The notes under the pieces: model-generated
Told to the model about the DNA's origin: nothing
Databases searched by the model: none
What the model saw: the letters and a program-made list of their open reading frames with translations, nothing else
Position numbers and translations under genes: made by a program
Shown here: piece after piece, positions 1-6,634 of the stretch
Position numbering within the stretch: position 1 is the first letter of the stretch
Layout of the letters: the number at the start of each line of letters is the position of its first letter
NCBI GenBank assembly: GCA_045593265.1
Contig: JAZNWH010000084.1
Coordinates: forward strand, 1 to 14,589
DNA length: 14,589 nucleotides
DNA from: RGIG8497 sp045593265
Lineage (GTDB): Bacteria; Bacillota; Clostridia; RGIG6154
Reading direction: 5' to 3'

Positions 1-411
1 TATAATGTTTTTATTGTATACACAAAGAATTATTTTATCAATATAGTCTTTTTTAATTTGCATTGAAATGGTAATGTTAGTAGATGCCTGTCTACCTTCT
101 TTTGGATATATAAAATGATATGAATATTTATCATGATCCATAATGTTTAAATCAAAATTGAATTCAAAATCAATTGTTTTTTTACAATTTTTTCTTTTGC
201 TAATATCGTAATCACCAAAATCAGTATATCTTCCGTACCATAGCAATGGCTCAGATGTTCGAGATTCTAAGCTTTGTTTGAAAAGCGGAAACACTCTTAA
301 CAAGGTGCTTTTTCCACAACTGTTTTTACCCACAGCTATTGTTAAAGGTTTTAAATTTATCTTACTTGTATCATCAAAACATCTTAGATTTTTAATTCTA
401 ATACTATTCAT
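1..411 (-). CDS. AAA-family ATPase (SMC/RecF/OLD-like head), N-terminal part only
   Basis: This is the first 137 codons of an ATPase whose gene runs off the left edge. It starts at ATG 411-409 behind a strong site (AAAGGGGGATATATATG). The protein opens with the usual beta-strand of this superfamily (MNSIRIKNLRCFDD). A Walker A loop, VGKNSCGKSTLL, follows at about residues 27-38, and then a stretch PLLWYGRYTDFGDY. Walker A so close to the N-terminus and an 'NLRCF' lead-in are typical of AAA_15/AAA_21 ATP-binding proteins, many of which belong to OLD-like or other phage-defence systems. The Walker B, signature and any C-terminal nuclease part lie outside the window, so the exact system cannot be named. 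It is transcribed away from the recombinase pseudogene and has its own candidate promoter at 582-610. Confidence 0.85.
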   Translation of the reverse strand, partial: MNSIRIKNLRCFDDTSKINLKPLTIAVGKNSCGKSTLLRVFPLFKQSLESRTSEPLLWYGRYTDFGDYDISKRKNCKKTIDFEFNFDLNIMDHDKYSYHFIYPKEGRQASTNITISMQIKKDYIDKIILCVYNKNII

Positions 412-581
412 ATATATCCCCCTTTATCCATAAAATTAAAGTCACATATTCATTTAAATACCTTTCATAGATTGACCAATGTAGCAGAATCAATTTTGTA
501 CTTATTCCGTTCATATTCATTCTTTTATGAAAATATTATCAAATTTCACAATCGTATCCCAATCATACATACTATAAATTT

Positions 582-610
582 ATTATAACACATGTATTTA
601 ATTTAATCAA
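582..610 (-). promoter_or_regulatory. Candidate sigma-A promoter for the AAA ATPase
   Basis: On the minus strand a TTGATT -35 box (610-605) is followed after 17 bases by a perfect TATAAT -10 box (587-582). Transcription from it would give a leader of about 160 bases before the ATG at 411. Apart from this and the hairpin at 706-740, the stretch 412-753 shows no coding potential that I can support. Confidence 0.5.
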
Positions 611-705
611 TAATTTTCCATAAAACAACACTCGTCACTATCAAAAATACAATTTATAACATATTGTTTTACCCAAATTATAAAAACGAAAATAGATATA
701 TTAAA

Positions 706-740
706 TATAACCTACCTTATATTTTCAAAGATAGGTTATA
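706..740 (-). terminator. Hairpin terminator downstream of the recombinase pseudogene
   Basis: Arms 706-718 and 728-740 pair over 13 positions with one mismatch (TATAACCTA against TAGGTTATA at the base). The loop is 9 bases. Read on the minus strand, it lies 14 bases beyond the recombinase stop codon and is followed by a T/A-rich run, so it fits a rho-independent terminator of that gene. Confidence 0.55.
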
Positions 741-753
741 AACCATTCCAATA

Positions 754-2068
754 TTATTTTATCATTTTTACCCTTATTATGTTTTCTCCGACAGTAATCT
801 TATCTATCATATTCCTCACGAAAACATCAAAGCAGTCATCCATATCGTGATTCATATCATCAATCAGTCTTTCAATGATTTTTATTGTATTATTCTTCTT
901 AAACCTCCTGTTCTTTTCTTCTTTCCCCCTAAGTCTTTCTATTTCAGTTTCAAGGTTTTTGATTTTATCTATATAAAACTGTTTATCATCTGATTCTTTT
1001 AGTATACCCCTTAAAACTCTTACCTCTTTTTTATAATTCATAAGTTTTCTCCTGATTACCTGCGGATTATATTTATCATTTTTGGAAATTACTGCTTCAA
1101 TTTCTGATTTCAATGTATCTTTTATTATCTTCGTATTTCCAATATATTTTTTAATATTATTTAGCACTATTTCATGTAAATCCTCTTCAAATATTGTCGG
1201 TGAATTCTTGCAGTTCTGCATTCCGTTAGTTAGTCTCTCTATACATCTCCACACAATTCTCTTATTTCAATTTCTGGACCAAGTAACTCTTCTGTACTTT
1301 GCACCACGTTCTCCGCAAATCACCTTGCCAGTTAATGCATATTTTGAGCTATATTTAGTTGGGGTTTTGCTGCTATATAAATTTGCTCGTCTTTTAATTT
1401 CATCCTGTACCATATCAAATACTTCTCTTTATACAATTCCTTCATGGTTGTTCTCTATATAATACTGCGCAACCTCGCCTTTATTCTTTGCAATTGTCTT
1501 TGTAAGATAATCTACTGTATAGCTTTTCTGCAAAAGTACATCACCTTTATATTTTTCATTCTTTAATATGCCTAATACTACGGACTCTCCCCATTGTTTT
1601 GCACCTTTGAGTGATTCTATGCTGTTTTCATTGAGCCATTTCCTTATCCCTCGTATTGACTCACCTTCCAAATACATATGAAACATCCTGCTTATGACTG
1701 CAGCCTGTTCCGGAATTATAACAGGATTTATTCCATCACCTCTATCATATCCATACAAGAACGCTGGGAAAGAAAACTTACCTTCTTTGTATCCCATCCT
1801 TTTTCCTCTTGTTACATTCTGACTTAGTGATTCACTTTCTGCCTGCGCAAAAGCACTAAACCATGTCAAGAAAGTTTCACTAACCGCATCAAGTGTGTTT
1901 ATCCCTTCCTTTTCGAAAATGACTCCTATATTGTTCGCCTTTATCATATATCATTCTAACAACTTCAGTTTCATCCTCTTTTATGTAAACATAACCTTCT
2001 TCATCTCTCCTAAACCCATAGCATACTCTTCCAAATAATCTTGATTGGATCCAATCCAAATACATCAT
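754..2068 (-). pseudogene. Large serine recombinase (TndX/TnpX-like group), mosaic and broken
   Basis: This is a decayed site-specific recombinase. The head (ATG 2068, behind AAGGAGG) reads a Recombinase-domain start, RLFGRVCYGFRRDEEG, then stops at 1889. In another frame, from about 1947, the end of a resolvase catalytic domain appears (NNIGVIFEKEGINTLD, AQAESESLSQNV), followed by a full Recombinase domain (YGYDRGDG, NEKYKGDVLLQK). That frame then meets two in-frame stops, TAA at 1429-1431 and TGA at 1267-1269. The sequence keeps matching across both stops, through a zinc ribbon (TGKVICGERG, then VWRC and NCKNSP) and a coiled-coil tail ending at 754. A ribbon cysteine appears replaced by Arg (CGERG instead of the usual CGECG). 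The active-site Ser region is missing. A longer head could begin at ATT 2122-2120, which also sits behind AAAGGAG. It cannot make an active enzyme as read. Confidence 0.88.
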
Positions 2069-2144
2069 ATTAGATTCCTCCTTATTTTCGTAATACCTTT
2101 TGTTTTCAATATTAGTAGTAATATTTCTTCTCCTTTCTCAATAG

Positions 2145-2182
2145 AAAAAGCACACCTTGATTTCACTCAAAATGTGCTTTTT
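2145..2182. terminator. Strong bidirectional hairpin terminator
   Basis: A perfect 10-bp stem, AAAAAGCACA (2145-2154) with TGTGCTTTTT (2173-2182), encloses a loop containing a further 4-bp stem (TTGA/TCAA). It is flanked by an A-run on one side and a T-run on the other, so it can act in both directions. It insulates the recombinase remnant from the genes to its right. Confidence 0.75.
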
Positions 2183-2547
2183 AATCATCTTATAAAATTT
2201 TAAACATTGTTATTATAAAGTTTTGTTATTCCACTTCCCTTCTTATCATTGTGTTATCTAATATTTTCTTCGTCATCTTAACCCATAGAGTGTTTATTGT
2301 TATGTGAAATTTGCATATAAAAAGAGACAAACATCATTATAACCATGTTATAAAATGCATTTGTCTCCTTTGGCTTCTCGTATTAGACATGAACCAACGA
2401 CATATATGCGAAAAATTCTCTAGAAAAATATTGAGCTACCTTATATAAAGATTGAACCATTTAGATGCCAAACTTTTTAATGATTACGATACATAAAGTT
2501 TAGATGCAAATCATTTATGAATATGCGAACTGCAGAAGCTTCTAATT
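2183..2547. other. Gene-free stretch between recombinase remnant and the ART-like gene
   Basis: I see no supported gene here. It holds a strong minus-strand terminator (2319-2370), a 7-bp inverted repeat (AAACTTT 2470-2476 with AAAGTTT 2495-2501) and two copies of TTTAGATGC (about 2460 and 2499). The repeats are short and may be chance in this AT-rich DNA. Confidence 0.5.
2319..2370 (-). terminator. Rho-independent terminator of the leftward gene pair
   Basis: On the minus strand GAGACAAA (2367-2360) pairs with TTTGTCTC (2331-2324). Inner pairing CAT/ATG and TAAC/GTTA extends the hairpin, and TTTTTATAT follows directly. It lies about 180 bases past the stop codon at 2548 and would end transcription of the 4628-to-2548 genes. 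Confidence 0.8.
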
Positions 2548-3543
2548 TTAACGCCGATCGTAAACATCAAATTTATTCCCTATACGTGAATATATCACAC
2601 GGTATGGATTATCTGCTGAAAAAACGACATCCGATTGATCTATATATATTTCGTTCCCTATTTTGAAATTATTGTCTGAATTTATATTTTCCCAATAATG
2701 CGGATTGATTTTATAATACAACAAGTTGTCATTTTCAAAATAATAATATCCAATTAAACGATGTGGATAGATTGCATATTTGAGCATAATTTCATGATGT
2801 ATATCAGGATACCAAGGTAGCCCTAAATCTCTAAATGTATCAATTAAATATTTAGTTCGCTCATAGGCATAATGTTCTTCATCTACATTTACCCAAGTAT
2901 CAAAAATCACAAATCTTTTATTTTTACCCATCGTTCTCCTTGAAAACGGAATGTTTCCCATTCCGAAAAAATATGCTGTTTTATAACGTTCGCAACTGGC
3001 TGTGGCTGATACCCAAGGAGATATGTTTTTAAAATCGGATGCCCCAGCAGTATGTAAAACTGCACAAATCCAATCTTTAATTAGCACAAGAGATGAATTG
3101 GAGTTTTGGTTGTCATCAATGATACTATAAATTTTTTCTACAACACTTTCGGTTCTTTCTATACGATCATGAAAATTGTGAAAACCTTTACTATATCGAT
3201 ATGTAATATCCTTTTTAAAAATTTCAACAACTTCTTTCATCATAGCAACATCCATTGAATTTGGTTCTAGAAAATCACGGAAACTAGACTGCTGATGAAA
3301 TGCATGTTGTCCTTTCAAGCCCCAGTTGAAAATAATACTGTCATTTTCTATAATCTCATTAAGAATCCCGACACGCCCTTCACCTCTTGCAAGGCGTATA
3401 ATATTTGTATTGTGTTCTGCCTGAAACAATTTGTTTTTCAACTCATTTAATTCATATACATCAAGATTGTGTTCACCCACTTTTGCAGTTGCTATTCCCT
3501 GAATCATCTGTTCAGGCTTAAATGTTAAAAACATATCCATCAT
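2548..3543 (-). CDS. Uncharacterised island protein, possibly ADP-ribosyltransferase-like
   Basis: This 331-residue protein belongs to no family I can name. ATG 3543 (or the next one, 3540) follows AGGAG at suitable spacing. There is no signal peptide or membrane span. Three short features fall in the order seen in R-S-E-type ADP-ribosyltransferase folds: IIRLARGEG at about 48-56, SPWVSAT at 175-181 followed by a helix ending AYFFG, and HEIMLKYAIYPHRLIGYY from about 250 (Glu251 followed by a 'hydrophobic-Pro-basic' strand). Candidate triad residues are Arg50 or Arg53, Ser179 and Glu251. This is a pattern reading, not a match to a known family, and the fold could be something else. It follows a one-span membrane protein on the same strand after a 152-base gap. 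It is island cargo, and a toxin or defence effector is a reasonable guess only. Confidence 0.8.
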   Translation of the reverse strand: MMDMFLTFKPEQMIQGIATAKVGEHNLDVYELNELKNKLFQAEHNTNIIRLARGEGRVGILNEIIENDSIIFNWGLKGQHAFHQQSSFRDFLEPNSMDVAMMKEVVEIFKKDITYRYSKGFHNFHDRIERTESVVEKIYSIIDDNQNSNSSLVLIKDWICAVLHTAGASDFKNISPWVSATASCERYKTAYFFGMGNIPFSRRTMGKNKRFVIFDTWVNVDEEHYAYERTKYLIDTFRDLGLPWYPDIHHEIMLKYAIYPHRLIGYYYFENDNLLYYKINPHYWENINSDNNFKIGNEIYIDQSDVVFSADNPYRVIYSRIGNKFDVYDRR

Positions 3544-3625
3544 TAATTCTCCTAAAATTAGTCATAATCCACTCAAAACATAATAGATATTAAAAATCTC
3601 CAAACTTTTCTTTTGAATTTCAAAC

Positions 3626-3654
3626 TTGACACATATAGCACACACACTTATTCT
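3626..3654 (+). promoter_or_regulatory. Possible antisense promoter
   Basis: TTGACA (3626-3631), 17 bases, then TATTCT (3649-3654) lie on the plus strand between two minus-strand genes. Transcription would run antisense into the membrane-protein gene. There is no plus-strand gene downstream, so it may be a chance match in AT-rich DNA. Confidence 0.25.
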
Positions 3655-3695
3655 TTATCTCAAGATTCCGTTTCTTTACTATTCATCTTTATCAA

Positions 3696-4628
3696 CTATT
3701 TTGACCCTTTTTGTTTTACCATATTTTCTAGTGAAAATTTAAACTCCTCAAACTCATTGATTATTTCTTGGTGTATTTTTGGATCAGATGATTTGACAAA
3801 TTCATCGTATTCTTCATTTGTCATTTTATCCATATGTATATCTTTTTTCACATAAACAAGATGCATAATCAACATATAAATGTTCTCCTTAAACACACCC
3901 GGAATAGTGTTATTTTCCAAGCGTTTCAAAAGTTTTTTTGCATCTTTGTTTACCATCATATTACGAACAAAGCTTTTTCTTGGTCTTTTTAAGTCAAGCT
4001 TATATACTGAAGTAACAATAAGTTCATCAAGTTTCGAAATAAGTGAATTAATTTCTAAATCGCACACTACACCTAGAAGGAATAGAACTTTGTCAGAAAT
4101 TTCGGAAAATTCCTCGTCATTCAGTTCTTTCCCTTTTGGTAATGGAATTTTCTTAATCAAAAGCGGAATAACATTATAATACGAAAAATACATTTGTATG
4201 TATAGGAGATGTTCCCTAACCGATTTATCAAGCCATAGCTTTTGCTTTTGCAGTTCAGATTCATATCCGTAAAAGAACTTTTCAAAACTATCCCTACTTT
4301 TGAAAATAACGGCATATTGAATATTTCGCTTATATGGAACGGGAATACCAAATTTCCTAAGAATCTCTGCAATTTCTACATCATACTTACCACTATTTTT
4401 AATATTAATTTCTTCCTTAAAAAGTTCCTTTTCTAAATAAGTCAATATCTCTTGTTCGCTATTAATGCGTTTTTCTAATATAACACCTGCTATTCGCGTA
4501 CGCTCTTCCCATTTCTTCAAAAATGTGGAAGTAAAAATAGCAACAATCAGTCCGCAAACCAATGTGTTTATTACCGTAAAAACATTTTCCCATATAAAAG
4601 CAGGCAAATTTAAAAATTCTTCGTGCAT
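3696..4628 (-). CDS. Single-span membrane protein of unknown function
   Basis: I do not recognise this protein (310 residues from the chosen start). An upstream in-frame ATG at 4646 exists, but GGAGG lies between the two ATGs, six bases before the one at 4628, so 4628 is the real start. The N-terminus is MHEEFLNLPAFIWENVF, followed by one clear hydrophobic span (about residues 12-36, including TLVCGLIVAIF). A basic stop-transfer segment (LKKWEERTR) comes next, suggesting a long cytosolic part. The remaining 270 residues are charged and mostly helical in character, ending in a lysine-rich tail. No catalytic motif is visible. It sits upstream of the possible ADP-ribosyltransferase-like gene on the same strand and divergent from the HipA-like kinase. 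A membrane-anchored partner or effector of an island system is possible but unproven. Confidence 0.8.
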   Translation of the reverse strand: MHEEFLNLPAFIWENVFTVINTLVCGLIVAIFTSTFLKKWEERTRIAGVILEKRINSEQEILTYLEKELFKEEINIKNSGKYDVEIAEILRKFGIPVPYKRNIQYAVIFKSRDSFEKFFYGYESELQKQKLWLDKSVREHLLYIQMYFSYYNVIPLLIKKIPLPKGKELNDEEFSEISDKVLFLLGVVCDLEINSLISKLDELIVTSVYKLDLKRPRKSFVRNMMVNKDAKKLLKRLENNTIPGVFKENIYMLIMHLVYVKKDIHMDKMTNEEYDEFVKSSDPKIHQEIINEFEEFKFSLENMVKQKGSK

Positions 4629-4693
4629 CTTGCACCTCCACTTCATACATAGAAAGCATAAATCATATGATTTAAAAATTTCTTATGTATACC

Positions 4694-4722
4694 CACATAC
4701 CTTGTCTAGATGTTCGTGTCAA
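4694..4722 (-). promoter_or_regulatory. Candidate promoter for the membrane-protein gene
   Basis: On the minus strand a perfect TTGACA (4722-4717) is followed after 17 bases by a weak -10 box, TATGTG (4699-4694). It lies about 65 bases upstream of the ATG at 4628. The rest of the 4629-5022 intergenic stretch holds the kinase promoter and no gene that I can see. Confidence 0.4.
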
Positions 4723-4949
4723 GTCAGGACCAAATAATAAATAAATTGACAATTTTGCTGTTATTAATTAGATTTCAACTTTGTTGAATTCATTATACCA
4801 CATACTACCCAAAATGACAACTTCCTACTTTTAAATTCATTTGATTTGTATCGATCAGTACATATTTGCTCATACTTCTTTTTCTTTGATTACTGCGTAT
4901 CGTATTTTGATATTGGGTATTGAGTTTTTATTACATTATTTAATATGTA

Positions 4950-4978
4950 TTGTAATTTTTTAATTTTTAAGTTATAAT
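4950..4978 (+). promoter_or_regulatory. Sigma-A promoter of the HipA-like kinase gene
   Basis: TTGTAA (4950-4955) and a perfect TATAAT (4973-4978) are separated by exactly 17 bases. The start codon follows about 40 bases downstream, giving a short leader. Confidence 0.7.
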
Positions 4979-5022
4979 GTATATACAGAATAAATTAACT
5001 ATATGATAGTGAGGTGAGCATT

Positions 5023-6153
5023 TTGAAATTTTTAAAGTGGAAAGATGATGTAATTGCAAAAATAAATTTGGATTTTAGTGTTGATTTTATAGATGATAAA
5101 TCCTCTTTACTTGCAAACCCTGATGGTATAAATGCTCATTGGTCTGCCGAACGATTTGCAAAGTTTCTTGATGACAGAATCATAAGCAGACAAAGAAGAG
5201 ACATAGAAAAAATATTATTCCGTTGCGGATTATCAAGTTATGATACTTTTAAAATTGCAGAAAGAACAAAGGCTATCAATGCTAAGGATCTTTTATGGAT
5301 TACAGATAACGAAAAAGATTTATTTAATGATGCTATTACCGATGTTTTTGAAAGTGTTTTTATTAAAAAAGTGGATAGTGTCGGCGACAGCATTGACTCT
5401 CCTGACGGTTGCAATATCAAAAGATATGGTGTTTATGAAGGCAATTACGGAATATACAAGAACAGATTACATCCACTTTCTACCGATGTTGAAAGTGAAG
5501 TTGCTGTGTATAAATTAGGACAAAGAATAGGGGTTCCGTGTTGTGAGGCAACTCAAACAGATGAAAATACTGTCTTTTCAAAATTTAAATACAATTTCTC
5601 AAAGGAACAGATTGTACACTTTAGACATCTTTTTGAAGATGGCGAAAGAACAAGCAACAACGAATTAGAAAATCTCGTAGCTAAGCGTCCTAATTATATA
5701 AATGACTTCTATAGAATGATATTTCTTGATTATATTACAAGACAAGACGACAGACATTTGAGCAATTTTGCTATAAAAATAAATCCAGAAACTAAAGTCG
5801 AATCTTTTTATCCGTTGTATGATAATGGCAGAAGTTTATTCTATCAGGACAATGAAAAAACAATTGCGAATGATTGGAAAGACCCGACTGAATTCTGTAC
5901 CACATTTGGCGCAGTCGGAACATACTATGACCATATAACTGATATACTTACTGAAAATCCTGAAGCATTATCATTAATTGATTTATCTCTATCAGATAAC
6001 GAAATTTATGAAATTATGAAAGAGTCGGGATTTAATGGTTCGAAATTAGAGGGAATTGTCAATTGGGTATCTAATAGCATAAAATCTCTGTTTGACTTAC
6101 AACAGCAAATTATACAGACAAATGATTTTGATGGAATGTCAGGAATACAATAA
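5023..6153 (+). CDS. HipA-like protein kinase, orphan (no HipB next to it)
   Basis: This protein resembles the HipA family of serine/threonine kinases, some of which act as toxins that phosphorylate translation factors. Numbered from the TTG start, it shows a catalytic loop QDDRHLSNFAI with Asp243 and Asn248, and a metal-binding YDNG at about 266-269 in place of DFG. A possible nucleotide-binding lysine is Lys146 (YGIYK). The first 110 residues are not a recognised domain. GTG 5014 is in frame, but the Shine-Dalgarno GAGGTG overlaps it and lies six bases before TTG 5023, so TTG is the better start (376 residues). The gene is monocistronic, with a clear promoter at 4950 and a terminator at 6187. 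Classical hipBA pairs have a HipB antitoxin just upstream. None is present here, so it may be self-contained, controlled from elsewhere, or part of a wider island system. Confidence 0.82.
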   Translation: MKFLKWKDDVIAKINLDFSVDFIDDKSSLLANPDGINAHWSAERFAKFLDDRIISRQRRDIEKILFRCGLSSYDTFKIAERTKAINAKDLLWITDNEKDLFNDAITDVFESVFIKKVDSVGDSIDSPDGCNIKRYGVYEGNYGIYKNRLHPLSTDVESEVAVYKLGQRIGVPCCEATQTDENTVFSKFKYNFSKEQIVHFRHLFEDGERTSNNELENLVAKRPNYINDFYRMIFLDYITRQDDRHLSNFAIKINPETKVESFYPLYDNGRSLFYQDNEKTIANDWKDPTEFCTTFGAVGTYYDHITDILTENPEALSLIDLSLSDNEIYEIMKESGFNGSKLEGIVNWVSNSIKSLFDLQQQIIQTNDFDGMSGIQ

Positions 6154-6186
6154 AATTTTCGTGCAGGCAGTAATGTCCTCCTCACC

Positions 6187-6226
6187 AATAGGCGAGTGAT
6201 TTCCTCGCCTATTTCATTTTAATTTT
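6187..6226 (+). terminator. Terminator of the HipA-like gene
   Basis: A perfect 10-bp stem, AATAGGCGAG (6187-6196) with CTCGCCTATT (6204-6213), has a 7-base loop. It is followed by the T-rich run TCATTTTAATTTT. It lies 33 bases beyond the stop codon at 6153. Confidence 0.85.
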
Positions 6227-6239
6227 GCAGAGAATTTTT

Positions 6240-6332
6240 AATAGCATCAATAAAGCATCAAAGGCACGAGGTTTAAAAGGCCGTGTGCCACAAACGGCTC
6301 AACAGTGGGAACAATTTGGACGGTCTTTTTAG
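6240..6332 (+). pseudogene. Coding-like tail abutting the attachment site, possibly from a lost integrase
   Basis: Read from 6240 to the TAG at 6330-6332, this gives a basic, protein-like C-terminus: SINKASKARGLKGRV, then PQTAQQWEQFG and a final RSF. There is no start codon or ribosome binding site, and a terminator lies just upstream, so only the end of a gene could remain. Its stop falls 11 bases before the tRNA anticodon loop. Integrase genes often lie next to their attachment site, so an integrase tail is a fair guess. The residues themselves do not prove it. Confidence 0.3.
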
Positions 6333-6343
6333 TTTGACATGAC

Positions 6344-6388
6344 CTCCAAAACCGCGTGCCGTGAGTTCGATTCTTACTGCCCCTGCCA
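6344..6388 (+). tRNA. 3' half of tRNA-Trp (CCA anticodon): island attachment site
   Basis: From the anticodon loop CTCCAAA (6344-6350, anticodon CCA) onward every tRNA part has the right length. These are the anticodon-stem 3' side ACCGC, variable loop GTGCC, T-arm GTGAG-TTCGATT-CTTAC, acceptor strand TGCCCCT, discriminator G and encoded CCA (6386-6388). The 5' side is absent: bases 6339-6343 (ATGAC) cannot pair with ACCGC, and no D-arm precedes them. It therefore cannot make a tRNA. A displaced 3' half is the usual scar left at the far end of an element that integrated into a tRNA gene with crossover in the anticodon loop. The tRNA's terminator follows, so native chromosome should lie to the right and the element to the left. 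Confidence 0.88.
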
Positions 6389-6391
6389 CAG

Positions 6392-6430
6392 AAAAATGGC
6401 TTAAACATTAAGTTTAAGCCATTTTTTATT
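6392..6430 (+). terminator. Terminator of the original tRNA-Trp gene
   Basis: A perfect 15-bp stem (6392-6406 with 6412-6426; core ATGGCTTAAAC/GTTTAAGCCAT) with loop ATTAA is followed by T-rich DNA. It begins four bases after the tRNA CCA, where a tRNA terminator would be expected. Confidence 0.85.
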
Positions 6431-6573
6431 ATATTATTTAGCCGGTATACGGTCTTCTGTACCAATTGAAATTACTTAAAATAAGCATCAATTTCGTGTC
6501 TAGCTACATACATTCTTAACCATTCCGTCTGCTACATCATCAATTTAGCATCAATTTTTCAGATTCTACCGAT

Positions 6574-6612
6574 AAAAAACTGCGAGAGTTAAAAATATTC
6601 TCGCAGTTTTTT
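6574..6612 (-). terminator. Terminator of the phosphoesterase/sugar operon
   Basis: A 14-bp stem, AAAAAACTGCGAGA (6574-6587) with TCTCGCAGTTTTTT (6599-6612), has an 11-base loop. On the minus strand it lies about 22 bases past the stop codon at 6635 and ends in a run of T. The symmetrical A/T flanks mean it could work in both directions. Confidence 0.85.
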
Positions 6613-6634
6613 TAATTATATTAATTTTTTATTT

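Larger units (their letters stand above)
6243..6559 (+). repeat. AGCATCAA direct repeats around the tRNA-Trp junction
   Basis: The copies all lie in the same direction: AGCATCAAT at 6243-6251, AGCATCAAA at 6254-6262, AGCATCAATTT at 6484-6494 and AGCATCAATTTTT at 6547-6559. A partial copy, CATCAATTT, is at 6538-6546. Two copies are left of the tRNA half and two or three are right of it. Short direct repeats flanking a core site resemble arm-type binding sites of tyrosine integrases, but this role is inferred. Confidence 0.45.

Noticed and set aside
2225..2290. Small minus-strand frame ending KMTKKILDNTMIRREVE
   Set aside because: Looks slightly coding, but there is no start signal or recognisable family, and a terminator lies just upstream.
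2455..2510. Two TTTAGATGC copies and a 7-bp inverted repeat
   Set aside because: Too short and AT-rich to support as a mobile-element end or a binding site.
4629..4646. Longer start (ATG 4646) for the membrane protein
   Set aside because: The Shine-Dalgarno GGAGG lies between the two ATGs and serves the one at 4628.
3613..4737. Plus-strand open frames opposite the membrane-protein gene
   Set aside because: They are shadows of the minus-strand coding region, with no ribosome binding sites.
5014..5022. GTG 5014 as start of the HipA-like kinase
   Set aside because: No Shine-Dalgarno precedes it; GAGGTG overlaps it and is correctly spaced for TTG 5023.
6247..6465. A 72-codon minus-strand frame across the tRNA half
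   Set aside because: It reads through the tRNA remnant and its terminator hairpin; no ribosome binding site and no protein-like pattern.
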